Shown: positions 8,131 to 17,727, counted from the first letter of the stretch. The stretch is 64,000 nt of DNA from Acidovorax sp. NB1 (GCF_005405905.1 NZ_BJHU01000057.1:124001-188000), one strand, 5' to 3'. Notes: generated by a model from the letters alone, not told the origin. Program-made: numbers and translations.

Positions 8131-9375
8131 ATGGATTCGATGATTGCTGCCGCCGCCCGCGCATTGGCTGCGGGCGATGCCCTCACCGCACTGCAGCGCG
8201 TAGCCCTGCGCGACGACCCGCCCGCGCTGGCCCTGCGCGGCATCGCCATGGCCCAGCTGGGCGAACACCCACGTGCCCGCGAGCTGCTGCGCCGGGCTGC
8301 CCGCGCGTTTGGTGCCCACGAGCCCGTGGCCCGCGCCCGCTGCGTGGTGGCCGAGGCCGAGGTGGCGCTGGCCCAGCGTGACCTGGGCGGCGACGGCTCT
8401 GCGCCCCTGCTGGCAGCCGCCCACACGCTGCAGGCCCACGGCGACACCACCAACGCGCTGCAGGCGCTGCTGGTGACGGCGCGCAGGCTGGTGCTGCTGG
8501 GGCGGCTGGTCGAGGCATCCGACCTGCTGGCCACCCACCCAGCCGACGGTGCGCCCGCGCCCACACACCTGTCCGCCCCGCTGGCCGCCGTGGCCGCACT
8601 CACCCGTGCGGAGTTGGCGCTGCGCGCGCTGCACATCGACGCCGCACACACCGCCTTGCAACATGCCAAGCGGGCCGCACAACACGCTGGTGTGCCCGCG
8701 CTGCAGGCCGAGGTGGCCCACGCGCGTGCGCTGCTGACCCAGCCCGCCGCGCGCCTGCTGGGGCCGGGCGGCGAGCAGGCGCTGCGGCTGCAGGACGTGG
8801 CTGCGCTGCGCGCATCCAGCCACACGCTGGTGGTCGATGCGTGCCGCCACGCTGTGCATACCAGCGGCGTGGCGCTGCCCCTGGCGCGCCGCCCTGTGCT
8901 GTTTGCGCTGGTGCGCGCGCTGGCGCAGGCCTGGCCCGGCGATGTGGACCGCGAGGCGCTGATTGCAAGCGTGTTCCGCACGCGCCACCCCGACGAGACG
9001 CACCGCGCCCGGCTGCGCGTGGAGCTGGGCCGCCTGCGCAAGCTCATCGCGCCGCTGGCGGGTGTGGAAGCCACGGCGCGCGGCTTTGTGCTGCGGCCTT
9101 TGGCGGGCCACACCGTGGCCGTGCTGGCCCCGCCGGTGGATGGCGCGCAGGGCGCGCTGCTGGCGCTGCTGGCCGACGGCGCGGCCTGGTCCACATCGGC
9201 CCTGGCACTGGCCGTTGGCGACAGCCAGCGCACCGTGCAGCGCGCGCTGGCGGAGCTGGAGGCCAGCGGCCAGGTGCGCGCCATCGGCCAGGCCCGCGCC
9301 CGCCGCTGGGTGGCTGCGCCGCTGGTGGGATTCACGACGATCTTGTTACTCCCCACCACGCCGCCAAATCCCTAA
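8131..9375 (+). CDS. TPR-like / double winged-helix regulatory protein
   Basis: A 414-residue protein. Residues 1-250 are Ala/Leu-rich paired helices resembling degenerate tetratricopeptide repeats. Residues 250-320 resemble an OmpR/SARP-type winged helix (RRPVLFALVRALAQ, then RARLRVELGRLRKLI). Residues 335-400 form a second winged helix (TSALALAVGDSQRTVQRALA). It is probably a DNA-binding regulator that integrates a protein-protein input. Its stop is 68 bases before a beta-propeller gene on the same strand, so the two are probably one unit. Start ATG 8131; a second ATG at 8140 is possible. Confidence 0.7.
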   Translation: MDSMIAAAARALAAGDALTALQRVALRDDPPALALRGIAMAQLGEHPRARELLRRAARAFGAHEPVARARCVVAEAEVALAQRDLGGDGSAPLLAAAHTLQAHGDTTNALQALLVTARRLVLLGRLVEASDLLATHPADGAPAPTHLSAPLAAVAALTRAELALRALHIDAAHTALQHAKRAAQHAGVPALQAEVAHARALLTQPAARLLGPGGEQALRLQDVAALRASSHTLVVDACRHAVHTSGVALPLARRPVLFALVRALAQAWPGDVDREALIASVFRTRHPDETHRARLRVELGRLRKLIAPLAGVEATARGFVLRPLAGHTVAVLAPPVDGAQGALLALLADGAAWSTSALALAVGDSQRTVQRALAELEASGQVRAIGQARARRWVAAPLVGFTTILLLPTTPPNP

Positions 9376-9443
9376 AGTGGCCTCACCGCCCACCGCACCA
9401 CTTCTTCAGCGTGCACCGGGCACCCTCGCAAGGAGCCATCGAC

Positions 9444-10178
9444 ATGACCGACACCACCCTGGAATCCCCCCGCGACGCCGCCTGCAGCAGCCAGACCGGC
9501 GACACGCCCGCGTCCCACCTGCACCTGCCCATTGCCTCGCGCCGCCCCGCCGAGGTCGTGCGCGAATACGGGCCCTTTGGCAGCGCCAGCGCCGTCCACG
9601 GCGTGACGCACGACGGCCAGCGCGTGTGGGCCGCCACGGGCGAGCAACTGGTGGGCTTTGACCCGGCCAGCGGCGCCACCACCCACACGCTGGCGGTGGT
9701 GTGCGACGCGGGCACGGCATTCGACGGCACCCACCTCTACCAGATCGCCGAAGCGCGCATCGACAAGATCGACCCGGCCACCGGCCAGGTGCTGGCCACC
9801 ATCCCCGCACCCGGCGGCGGCAACGACTCAGGCCTGACCTGGGCCGAAGGCAGCCTGTGGGTGGGCCAGTACCGTGACCGCAAGATCCACCAGATCGACC
9901 CGGCCACGGGCGCCATCCGCCGCACCATCGAATCCAACCGCTTTGTGACCGGCGTGACCTGGGTGGACGGCGAGCTGTGGCACGGCACCTGGGAGGGCGA
10001 GGAAAGCAGCCTGCGCCACATCGACCCCACCAGCGGCGCCGTTCTGCAGCAGTTGGACATGCCCGCAGGCGTGGGCGTGAGCGGGCTCGAATCCGACGGG
10101 GCAGGCTTTTTCTACTGCGGCGGTGGCGGCAGCGGCAAGGTGCGCGCCGTGCGGCGGCCCGGCGCCCAGAGCGCCTGA
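9444..10178 (+). CDS. Beta-propeller protein, glutamine-cyclotransferase-like
   Basis: A 244-residue protein built of repeated blades of the form IDPATG-x-x-x-x-x-I, seen at least four times (FDPASGATT, IDPATGQVL, IDPATGAIR, IDPTSGAVL). This is the pattern of SMP-30/PQQ-like propellers and plant-type glutaminyl cyclase homologues. It has no signal peptide, so it is probably cytoplasmic, unlike exported glutaminyl cyclases. AAGGAG at 9430-9435 fixes ATG 9444. It follows the TPR/winged-helix gene, which suggests that the propeller senses or carries a ligand for that regulator. Enzymatic activity cannot be asserted. Confidence 0.75.
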   Translation: MTDTTLESPRDAACSSQTGDTPASHLHLPIASRRPAEVVREYGPFGSASAVHGVTHDGQRVWAATGEQLVGFDPASGATTHTLAVVCDAGTAFDGTHLYQIAEARIDKIDPATGQVLATIPAPGGGNDSGLTWAEGSLWVGQYRDRKIHQIDPATGAIRRTIESNRFVTGVTWVDGELWHGTWEGEESSLRHIDPTSGAVLQQLDMPAGVGVSGLESDGAGFFYCGGGGSGKVRAVRRPGAQSA

Positions 10179-10185
10179 ACCCGCG

Positions 10186-10566
10186 TCACTTGGGTGGGCG
10201 GTGCAGCGCGCAGAGCTTGTTGCCGTCCGGGTCGCGCACATAGGCCAGGTAGAGCCGCCCGCCCGGACCTTCGCGCCAGCCCGGGGGGTCTTCGCAGGTG
10301 GTGCCGCCATTCGCCACCCCGGCCGCGTGGAAGGCATCGGCCTGCTCGGGCGACTGCATCGCAAACCCGATGGTGCCGCCATTGGCAAACGTGGCGGCCT
10401 CGCCGTTGATGGGCGTGGTGATGCCAAAGGTGCCGTGCGGGCCCCGGTAGAAATAGCGGTTCTTGTTGGCCACACCGGGCGGCACATCCAGCGTGCCAAG
10501 CAGTGCGTCGTAGAACACCTTCGACACCTCCAGGTCGTTCACGCCGACCATCACATGACTGAACAT
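10186..10566 (-). CDS. VOC-family protein (glyoxalase / dioxygenase fold)
   Basis: A 126-residue single-domain vicinal-oxygen-chelate protein. The order MFSHVMVGVNDLEVSKVFY, a central FGITTP and a terminal DPDGNKLCALH is typical. The metal-ligand positions (His4, and a residue within DPDGNKL) are plausible. Such proteins are metal-dependent lyases, isomerases or antibiotic-binding proteins; the substrate is unknown. ATG 10566 follows GGAGACAAGACG. It converges on the beta-propeller gene with a 7-base gap. Confidence 0.85.
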   Translation of the reverse strand: MFSHVMVGVNDLEVSKVFYDALLGTLDVPPGVANKNRYFYRGPHGTFGITTPINGEAATFANGGTIGFAMQSPEQADAFHAAGVANGGTTCEDPPGWREGPGGRLYLAYVRDPDGNKLCALHRPPK

Positions 10567-10710
10567 CGTCTTGTCTCCATAGGGCCCCGGGGGGCTGGTT
10601 GATATGCGCTCAAAAGCACGAGCATGTTACTTGTTGGTAGCCCCGCGCCCCGTTCTGCCCAGCGCACGCGGAATTCTCCAAAACCCTGCAGCCCTCCTGC
10701 CCCATTCTTT

Positions 10711-10772
10711 CAAGCCAAAATGGCCCTCTGCGCGCGACCATCAAGCGCCATAAGCTATCAAATACATAGCAA
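10711..10772 (+). repeat. Dispersed Comamonadaceae intergenic repeat, copy 4
   Basis: A long copy: TTCAAGCCAAAATGGCC, then CTCTGCGCGCGACC, ATCAAGCGCC and ATAAGCTATCAAATA. It ends about 30 bases upstream of the flavin reductase gene, so it is part of that 5' region. Confidence 0.75.
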
Positions 10773-10802
10773 ACATCCTAGATCCACACCGCACAGCCGC
10801 CC

Positions 10803-11390
10803 ATGCAAGCTCCTTCCCACGCCCGCCCCGTCCCCCTCGACAAGGCCTACCGCCTCCTCAACCACGGCCCCACCGTGCTGGTGTCGGCCGCCCACGCGGG
10901 CCAGCACAACGTGATGGCGGCATCGTGGGCCTGCGCGCTGGACTTTGCGCCGCCCAAGGTCACGGTGGTGCTCGACAAGGCCACACGCACGCGCGAACTG
11001 GTGGAGGCCAGCGGGCTCTTTGCGCTGCAGCTGCCCACCGTGCCCCTGGCCGCCCTCACCGTGGCCCTGGGCACCGACAGCGCCAAGACCCAGCCCGACA
11101 AGCTCCAGCGCCACGGCGTGGAGCTGTTCGACGCCCCCGGCCACCCCACCCCAACCACGCCGCCGCTGGTGCAAGGCTGCGCCGCCTGGCTCCTGTGCCG
11201 CGTGATCCCGGAGCCCCACAACCAGCAGGCCTACGACCTGTTCATCGGCGAAGTGGTGGCAGCCTGGGCGGACGAGCGCGTGTTCCGGGACGGGCACTGG
11301 GAGTTCGACACCGCGCCGGATGCGCTGCGCACGCTGCACTACGTGGCGGGCGGGCAGTTTTATGCGACGGGGGCTTCTGTCAGGGTGTGA
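10803..11390 (+). CDS. Flavin reductase-family protein
   Basis: A 195-residue protein of the FMN-binding split-barrel (flavin reductase-like) family. Visible features are the opening ..TVLVSA with NVMAASWA (FMN-phosphate region), KVTVVLDKATRTRELVEASG (family core), and a C-terminal HYVAGGQFYA. Members reduce FMN/FAD with NAD(P)H or simply bind FMN; the partner monooxygenase is not seen here. It stands alone, preceded by a copy of the dispersed repeat. Confidence 0.83.
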   Translation: MQAPSHARPVPLDKAYRLLNHGPTVLVSAAHAGQHNVMAASWACALDFAPPKVTVVLDKATRTRELVEASGLFALQLPTVPLAALTVALGTDSAKTQPDKLQRHGVELFDAPGHPTPTTPPLVQGCAAWLLCRVIPEPHNQQAYDLFIGEVVAAWADERVFRDGHWEFDTAPDALRTLHYVAGGQFYATGASVRV

Positions 11391-11505
11391 GCCCGGGTGC
11401 AGGGGGCGCATCGCCGTTGCGGCAGGCAGTGCGGGCTCCTGATCACCGCCAGCAGCGATGGGTGTGCAACGCACAGCCGCACGCCTTCCACCGCGCCGCA
11501 CTGTC

Positions 11506-12927
11506 TCACTCCCCCTCTGACATCCCCACCTGCTTGAGCTCCGCAAACTTGGCCGCCATCGTCGGGTTGCCGCGGGTCAGCTTCTTGATCGTCAGGTCGT
11601 CGGCCTTGTCGTTGGCCAGGCGCAAGTTGTTGGCGGACTTGTGCAGCGCCTCCTTGGTTTTTTCCAGGTCCTTGATTGCTTCGTCAATACGCTTCACGGC
11701 TTCTTCAAAGCCCTCGGAGGCCAGGCGCCAGTTGCGCCCAAACGCCGTCTTGAACTCGTCCAGCTGGGTTTCAAACTTGGTGATGTCCACATTCTGCGAG
11801 CGCACCAGCGCCAGCTCGGACTTGTACTTCATGGAGTTCAACGCCGCATTGCGCAAGAGCGTAATCAGCGGCACAAAGAACTGCGGCCGCACCACATACA
11901 TCTTGGGGTAGCGGTGCGACACATCGACGATGCCGCTGTTGTACAGCTCGCTCTCCGGCTCCAGCAGGGACACCAGCACCGCGTACTCGCAGGCCTTCTC
12001 GTTGCGGTCCTTGTCCAGCTCTTTCAGGAAGTCTTCGTTGCGCTTCTTGGTGGCCGTCTCGTCGCTCTCGTTCTTCATCTCAAACATGATGGAAACGATC
12101 TCGGTGCCGTGCTCGTCCGCTTCGCGAAAAATGTAATCGCCCTTGCTGCCGGTGCGGGCGTCGTTGTCTTTCTCAAAATGCGCGCGCTGAAAGGCTGCCG
12201 CACGAATGCGGTTGAACTCAATCTCGCAGTGCTGCTCCAGCGTCTCGCCCACCATCTTGGTCGATAGCCGCGCCTTCATGTCCCGCAGGCGCTCAATCTC
12301 GCCTTCGCGGTCGCGCAACTGCAGGGCGAATTGCTCTTTGATGGCTTTCTCTTCCAGCTGGTTTTTGACGGTGATGAGGTTCAGCTCGCTCTTCAAGGCA
12401 TCGCGCTCTTGGGCGACCACGCCTACGGCTTGGTTCACCGCCTCCGTCACCGCCAATTGCCGCGCCACGTCGCTGGCAGCCAGCTTGGCTTGCAGCGCCT
12501 GAATCTCGGTGTCCTTCTTGGCGGCTTCGGTCTGCAGCGCATGGGCCAGCTTGGCCTCGGCCAACTGGGCTGCGGCCTGTTGTGCGCTGCGTGCTTGGGC
12601 CAGCTCGTTCGCCAGCGCATCGCGCTCTTGGCTCACCGTGCCCAAGGCCTCGGTCACCGCCAGCTTGCGCGCTACCTCGCCCGCGTCCAGCTGGGCTTTA
12701 AGCGCCTGAATCTCGGTATCTTTGGCAGCCGCTGCCTTTTGCAGCGTGTTGGTCACCTCGGCCTTGGCCAGGGCAATCGCGTCGCGCTTTTCCCGTTCGG
12801 CCAATTCGAGGCGCTCGTGCAAAGCTTGCTCGAACGCGCCATCGCGCACCTGCTTGAGGATGTCGGCATACCCCGCCTCGTCGATCTTGAAGGCTTTGTT
12901 GCAGTGGGGGCAGATGATTTCGTGCAT
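11506..12927 (-). CDS. DUF2130 coiled-coil protein with PD-(D/E)xK-like motif
   Basis: A 473-residue protein. A zinc-ribbon-like CPHC is at residues 6-9. Residues 30-225 are charged, heptad-like coiled coil containing an internal duplication: residues 70-110 and 139-180 both read DTEIQAL..LAVTEA..QERDAL. The C-terminal half carries GDYIF at 263-267 (Asp264) and FEMK at 282-285 (Glu283-x-Lys285), spaced like a PD-(D/E)xK nuclease. A second coiled coil is at 400-440. DUF2130 proteins are of unknown function; nuclease activity is inferred from the motif. It is the last gene of the minus-strand block with the OLD nuclease (48 bases upstream) and the helicase. ATG 12927. Confidence 0.8.
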   Translation of the reverse strand: MHEIICPHCNKAFKIDEAGYADILKQVRDGAFEQALHERLELAEREKRDAIALAKAEVTNTLQKAAAAKDTEIQALKAQLDAGEVARKLAVTEALGTVSQERDALANELAQARSAQQAAAQLAEAKLAHALQTEAAKKDTEIQALQAKLAASDVARQLAVTEAVNQAVGVVAQERDALKSELNLITVKNQLEEKAIKEQFALQLRDREGEIERLRDMKARLSTKMVGETLEQHCEIEFNRIRAAAFQRAHFEKDNDARTGSKGDYIFREADEHGTEIVSIMFEMKNESDETATKKRNEDFLKELDKDRNEKACEYAVLVSLLEPESELYNSGIVDVSHRYPKMYVVRPQFFVPLITLLRNAALNSMKYKSELALVRSQNVDITKFETQLDEFKTAFGRNWRLASEGFEEAVKRIDEAIKDLEKTKEALHKSANNLRLANDKADDLTIKKLTRGNPTMAAKFAELKQVGMSEGE

Positions 12928-12974
12928 GGCGGATGGGGCTTTTCTTCTGTTGGTTGACTGGTATCGGTTGAAAC

Positions 12975-15089
12975 CTACGCAGCGAATACTTGTTTCATGA
13001 TGACTTCGAGTTCTGGTGTCGGTATACCGTCTACATCGATCAAGTTGCAAAGTGCAAGCACTTCCTCCCTGGTACTTGCCAAATTACAGAACGATTGCGC
13101 TAAAGACGGTTTGTCGGCCCCTTTCACTGTATTGGGGTAGTACTCCTCGATTGCACCCTTCTCAAGAACACATATTCCTTTGGTTCGAAGTGAGGCAAGA
13201 AGTCGGCGTTTTTTCAAAACTATGTTTTCTCTGGAAAAATCAGACAGTACCGCAAGGCGGGGGACCGTTCTTTCGAAGACAAAGATTTCATCAAGGATGC
13301 GGCATTGCTCAGCAACATCACCCTTAACTCTGGCGGCAACGAGTGATGAGTGAAGTGCCTTGACCCTGTCTCGCTGAAGCTCCTCTTTGAGCAATTTTGG
13401 GCTCGGAACAGGCAACAGATTTTCATCTGCAATGATCTCGTCTACATCCGCGAGTAAATCCGCCCGCAATGCCTTCATTTCATGAGTAGGCTCGGTCTTA
13501 TCGAAGCCCTCCAGTAGTACATCCAAGTCCGACACCAACAATATGCTGATGTTGAATTTCGAGAAAAAATCTAGGTAACGCTTAAAACTTCCCTTCCCAT
13601 TGATTTTTACCAAGCTGATCGAATTGGCTTTTAAATCCCATTGAGCATTGAGCGTTTTCGCGATGTGCGGAAGTGCAATAAGTTCACTGTCTCCTTCGAC
13701 CAAAATGACTCGTCGGGAGAAGAAGGCATGGCTACCCGTTTCAAAAGAAATGATCTGAAACTGATCTTTGGTCGGCATGTCATTCAGATCAATGGTTAGG
13801 CAGACACTTTGCGGCTTTATCTGATTCGGTATTCGCTGCTTGTAGATCTTGATAAACGTCTTCGTAATAGTCGGCGAGAAGAAAAGTGGCGAATGAGTTG
13901 TTACTACGACTTGTTGAGTCTTTGAGATAAGCGAAAGGGCCTCGAACAAGACATTTTGTGCTTGTGGGTGAAGATAGAGCTCCGGCTCCTCGAAGAGAAA
14001 GAGAAATCGGTCTTTCGTCGCTTTTAGCTTCTCGTCGGCTTTCTTCCAGTCAGCTTGTTGAGACAACTGAACATAAGTCCGCAGGATACTGAAAGTGATT
14101 GCACGTTTAAAGCCATCACCTTTGTTTTCAACTGGCCCCCTCATGCCATCGTCAGCAACAATTGTCGCGTTCGAAAGGATCGACTTCACTTCCGGTGGAG
14201 GAATATTGATTTCAATTGAGACATCACGAAATGTTTCCTGCAGATTCCTTTGAATCGTCGCCTCAATTGCTTTCACCCTTTCCATTCGCTCGTCGGAAAC
14301 CTGACCGTTCTCGCCGGTGATTCGATTCAATTTTTTCTTCAGGGCTTCAAACGTTTCCACAGCGTCTGAAAGATCACTTTCGATAACCTCCAGGAGAATG
14401 TGTAAGAGTTTGCCGAATGTTGCACTCTCCTTGGTCTTTAGATCATCGGAAAAGTCCTTTACAGCCGGAATGTATACAGGTTCAGGCAATACTCCTCTAA
14501 TGCTGTTGTCTATTCCTGTGGGAAGCGCAATATCTGCCAGAACAAGTTTTTCTTCGGGCATTCCGGCGACATATTTTTCAATCAGATCCTTCGCGGCCTT
14601 TTGCGTTGTGATTAATTTAGATTCTTCGATCGTGGCGACCTCGGGATAGAAGGCAAGTAGCGCCTCTCCGAGCTCTTTGCCTTTCTTGCCTTTGAAAACC
14701 TCTTCAAATTTTTCATCACGATATTTGAGTTCACTCGGTATTTTTGTGATGATCCTCAGCTTTGAAGATCCATCAATCGCATACCGCCGTGCCAAGGTTA
14801 TCGAGGCGTCAACTACATAAGGCTCAATCTTCTTCTTGTTTTCTTCACCTATCTTCTCAAGCACTTCATCGGTCAGCCCTGAAAACATGCCGGCAATCAG
14901 AATCTCCTTTTTGGGATCGAAGTACTCGTGTGACGAAAGCTTTGTGCCGTTGATGAGTAGCAAAACAGATTGCAAGAGAGAGGATTTTCCCGCATTGTTT
15001 TCTCCGATAACACAAGAAAAATCATCGAGCTTTGAACTTGCGTTTGCAAGTCCTTTGTAATTCTCAATTGCGATATGTTGAAGTTTCAT
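12975..15089 (-). CDS. OLD-family ATPase-TOPRIM nuclease (GajA-like)
   Basis: A 704-residue protein. Walker A is GENNAGKSS at 29-37, Walker [10 protein letters not shown] at 362-370, and the H-loop TTHS at 397-400: an ABC/SMC-type ATPase split by a long insert. A TOPRIM domain follows, with VEGDSE at 464-469 and DLD at 521-523. This is the architecture of P2 OLD and of GajA, the nuclease of the Gabija phage-defence system. The gene is markedly poorer in G+C than its neighbours, pointing to transfer. It starts 29 bases after the stop of an SF1 helicase gene, the usual partner of such nucleases, and precedes the DUF2130 gene. A role in phage or plasmid defence is inferred. Confidence 0.85.
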   Translation of the reverse strand: MKLQHIAIENYKGLANASSKLDDFSCVIGENNAGKSSLLQSVLLLINGTKLSSHEYFDPKKEILIAGMFSGLTDEVLEKIGEENKKKIEPYVVDASITLARRYAIDGSSKLRIITKIPSELKYRDEKFEEVFKGKKGKELGEALLAFYPEVATIEESKLITTQKAAKDLIEKYVAGMPEEKLVLADIALPTGIDNSIRGVLPEPVYIPAVKDFSDDLKTKESATFGKLLHILLEVIESDLSDAVETFEALKKKLNRITGENGQVSDERMERVKAIEATIQRNLQETFRDVSIEINIPPPEVKSILSNATIVADDGMRGPVENKGDGFKRAITFSILRTYVQLSQQADWKKADEKLKATKDRFLFLFEEPELYLHPQAQNVLFEALSLISKTQQVVVTTHSPLFFSPTITKTFIKIYKQRIPNQIKPQSVCLTIDLNDMPTKDQFQIISFETGSHAFFSRRVILVEGDSELIALPHIAKTLNAQWDLKANSISLVKINGKGSFKRYLDFFSKFNISILLVSDLDVLLEGFDKTEPTHEMKALRADLLADVDEIIADENLLPVPSPKLLKEELQRDRVKALHSSLVAARVKGDVAEQCRILDEIFVFERTVPRLAVLSDFSRENIVLKKRRLLASLRTKGICVLEKGAIEEYYPNTVKGADKPSLAQSFCNLASTREEVLALCNLIDVDGIPTPELEVIMKQVFAA

Positions 15090-15118
15090 ACATAGAGTCT
15101 TTAATTTGGTGAATGCCG

Positions 15119-16942
15119 TTATGAAAATAAGAACTTGGAGAAGTGGCTGTCTGCACTTTGAGTAATCAATAACTTCTGCGTCGCCCTGGTAGCCGCGACA
15201 TAAAACACCCGCGCCGCTTCCCTCTCATCCTCCCCCGCCGCTGGCATATGTCCCACCCCGGGAAGCGCCACCACGGGGAACTCCAGGCCCTTGCTCACCT
15301 TCATGGTCATCACCTTGATCTTGTTGCTGGTAGGGTCATAGTCGCCCGAGCCCAGCCGGTTCTCCACCGGCAGCTTGCGTTGCGCCAGCGTGCGGGCGCA
15401 CAGGTCGCGCGTCGTGGTGTCTGCGCACAGCACGGCCATGTCGCCCCATGCAAAGCCGTCGGCGTGTGCGCCTTGCAGCAGCTCGGCAATCTTGGCGGCC
15501 TGTTCGGGCAGGGTGGGCAGGTTAATGATGATGGGCTCGGGGCCGTCGCGGCCGCAGCTCACGGGCTTGACGAGGGGGATGCCGTCGTCGTCACGGTCTT
15601 CGGCAGTGAGCAGGTCGCCCGCGATGGCGTTGGCGGTTTGCAAAATCTGCCGCGTGTTGCGGTAGTTGATCTTCAGGATGGTGGTGCGGCCCTGTGCTTG
15701 GATACCCACACTTTTGAAGCTGAAGTTCTTTTTGCGGCCCCGGTCGTAAATGCTCTGGGCGTCGTCGTACAGCACCAGCAGGCTGTCGGTGGCAGGGTCC
15801 ACCATTTGGGTGACGAGCTTGAGCCATTCGGGCGCAAAGTCGTGGCCTTCGTCGATGAGAACGGCCAAGTACTGGCCGGTGGGGATGTGGCCGCGATCCA
15901 CGCCTGTGATGACGCGCTGGACCATGTCGGCCATTTTTGCATCCACGCTCTGGTTGTCGGCGGGTAGCGATTGCCCGTAGGCCACCAGTTGGGCGCGTGC
16001 CCATTTGTGGAAGTGCACGCAGTGCACGCGCTCGCCCAAGCCCTTGGCGGCCATGGTGGCGGCCAGCTTCACGGCCAGGGGCTCGTTGTAGCAGAGCACC
16101 AGCACAGGCTTGCCCGCAGACGTGGCACGCGCCAGGTACTCAGCACGGTAGCCCAGGATCATGGTTTTGCCAGAGCCCGCCACGCCGTGGATAACACGGT
16201 GGCCGTCGCCCAGGCTGCGGGCCAGTTGCTCTTGCTGCAGGTCCATTACGCGCAGCATGTCGGGCACTTCGGCCTGCATATTGGCCTCGTCGAACAGGAT
16301 GGCTTGTTCGGGGATGCGCACCTGCGGGAAAAGTATCCAGCGCACGCGGTCAATCTGCGGCAGGGTCAGGGTCTGGTAGCGCTCGTAGGGGAACATCTCC
16401 CACAGGCGGCTTTGGAAGGCCTCGGCCTCCACGCTGTCGGTCATTTCGTCACTGCAGATGACGCGGTGGGCTGCAATGGCCTGGCCTAGCTGCGCATCGG
16501 TGAACTGTTTGCGGGTGATGTTGGGCAGCACCACGCCGTAGCTCCAGGCAAACACCACCTCGCCCTGGCGGCGGCCATCGGGGTGCACCAGGCGCTTGTC
16601 GGCACGCAGCGCGCCGAGCACGGCATGGGCGTAGTTGCGGGCCTGGGCGAAGGGCGACTGGATGTGTTTCGGCGCACCGCTGGCGTTGTCCAGAATGGTC
16701 CACTCGTCTTTGGTGGCCTGCACGATGGTGCTCAGGCGGAAGTCCTTGACTTCCAGAATCAGCAAACCCCGGCTGGGGTGCAGCACGATGAAATCAGGAT
16801 GCAGTTGCTGGGGGCCTACGGGCACGTCGTACCAAAGCAGGTAGTCGTCGTCGAGCTTTTGCTCCAACCGCTCTGCCAGGCGCCGCTCGCCACTTGTCAT
16901 GCGCGATGTGCATGCGCCCAATGCCGGTATCAATATCGCCAT
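15119..16942 (-). CDS. NERD-nuclease / UvrD-like SF1 helicase
   Basis: A 607-residue protein. Residues 15-130 are a NERD domain with PD (49-50) and LEVK (63-66), a PD-(D/E)xK-like nuclease site. The SF1 helicase follows: Walker A GVAGSGKT at 253-260, Walker B VLIDEGHDF at 361-369, DDAQSIYD around 393-400, INYRNT near 425, and motif V/VI (VMTMKVSKGLEF, then VAATRATQ). It should unwind DNA in an ATP-dependent way and may cut it. ATG 16942 is the family-typical start (MAILIPALGA) and follows GGGAGG; an upstream in-frame start at 16978 is less likely. It is the first gene of the block with the OLD nuclease and DUF2130. Confidence 0.85.
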   Translation of the reverse strand: MAILIPALGACTSRMTSGERRLAERLEQKLDDDYLLWYDVPVGPQQLHPDFIVLHPSRGLLILEVKDFRLSTIVQATKDEWTILDNASGAPKHIQSPFAQARNYAHAVLGALRADKRLVHPDGRRQGEVVFAWSYGVVLPNITRKQFTDAQLGQAIAAHRVICSDEMTDSVEAEAFQSRLWEMFPYERYQTLTLPQIDRVRWILFPQVRIPEQAILFDEANMQAEVPDMLRVMDLQQEQLARSLGDGHRVIHGVAGSGKTMILGYRAEYLARATSAGKPVLVLCYNEPLAVKLAATMAAKGLGERVHCVHFHKWARAQLVAYGQSLPADNQSVDAKMADMVQRVITGVDRGHIPTGQYLAVLIDEGHDFAPEWLKLVTQMVDPATDSLLVLYDDAQSIYDRGRKKNFSFKSVGIQAQGRTTILKINYRNTRQILQTANAIAGDLLTAEDRDDDGIPLVKPVSCGRDGPEPIIINLPTLPEQAAKIAELLQGAHADGFAWGDMAVLCADTTTRDLCARTLAQRKLPVENRLGSGDYDPTSNKIKVMTMKVSKGLEFPVVALPGVGHMPAAGEDEREAARVFYVAATRATQKLLITQSADSHFSKFLFS

Positions 16943-16980
16943 GCCGCCAGTTGCCTCCCTTGCTGGTGTGCCGCCCATGT

Positions 16981-16998
16981 GTGCATTTGTAAATGCAC
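16981..16998. promoter_or_regulatory. Perfect palindrome upstream of the helicase/nuclease operon
   Basis: GTGCATTTGTAAATGCAC: 8-bp arms with a 2-base spacer, starting 39 bases upstream of ATG 16942. On the minus strand, TTGCGC-N17-TACAGT ends at its upstream edge, so the palindrome would cover the transcription start. An operator for an unlinked repressor is the simplest reading. Confidence 0.45.
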
Positions 16999-17241
16999 TG
17001 TAGGGGGTGCGAGGGTGGTGCGCAACCTTTGGATGTCAAAGAGCGAAGTCAAAGGCGCGCGGCGAACGCCCTCGCCCCGAGACGGCGCCAAGGCAAGAAT
17101 TCAAGATGGATCGACCAACGCCACTTGCAAGCAGCGCCCGACGGCACGGGCTTGCCCAGCCCGCTGCGCCTGTCTGCTCCGGTGTGGGGGGCTAGCGCGC
17201 AGCATGGGTGCGGCCCCGCCGAGCCACCTCCCTCATCGCCC

Positions 17242-17727
17242 TCACAGCCCGCCAGACGACTGCGACTGCAGCTCGCGAATGCGCAGGCCGGAGGGGGTGC
17301 GGGCCAGCACCAGCGCGTCTTCGCTGACCACCGTCATGCTGGGCAGGCCGCCTGCCTGCACTGTGGTGCGCTGGGTGTACTGCAGCCGGGCGGTGGTCCA
17401 CGGAAAGCCGCCGCGTGTGATGCGCACGTTGTCAAACTCGGTCTGCGTGCTGGCCTGCAGCACGGTCAGCGCTGCGGCCGATTGCTTGAGGTAGCCACAC
17501 ATCTCTGCCTTGCCGCCTTCGACCTCCCAGCGCCCGCGCTGGCCCTTGGCGGTCAGCTCGACCTTGAGGTCGTCGGCATAGTCTTCACAGGCCACGCTGT
17601 CGCCCTGCATGCTGCGCGCGGCGTGTTGTGTCATCCAGCCCATCACGCGCGGTTCGGAAAACGCCAGACGGCCATATGCATAAAAGCCCCCCAGCAACAC
17701 CAGGGCGATCAGTACCAGTCGGATCAT
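17242..17727 (-). CDS. Hypothetical protein with N-terminal membrane anchor
   Basis: A 161-residue protein. Residues 2-18 are strongly hydrophobic (IRLVLIALVLLGGFYAY) and act as a signal anchor; the rest should be periplasmic. Two cysteines (VACED and EMCGY) are the only conserved-looking residues. No family is recognised. ATG 17727 gives the anchor at the very N-terminus; a TTG at 17757 would add ten residues. It is on the same strand as the phosphatase, about 180 bases downstream of nothing obvious, and probably has its own promoter. Confidence 0.68.
   Translation of the reverse strand: MIRLVLIALVLLGGFYAYGRLAFSEPRVMGWMTQHAARSMQGDSVACEDYADDLKVELTAKGQRGRWEVEGGKAEMCGYLKQSAAALTVLQASTQTEFDNVRITRGGFPWTTARLQYTQRTTVQAGGLPSMTVVSEDALVLARTPSGLRIRELQSQSSGGL

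Noticed and set aside
8025-9359. A long minus-strand frame rich in Ser, Ala and Arg
   Set aside because: It is antisense to the TPR/winged-helix gene and has no ribosome-binding site or recognisable domain.
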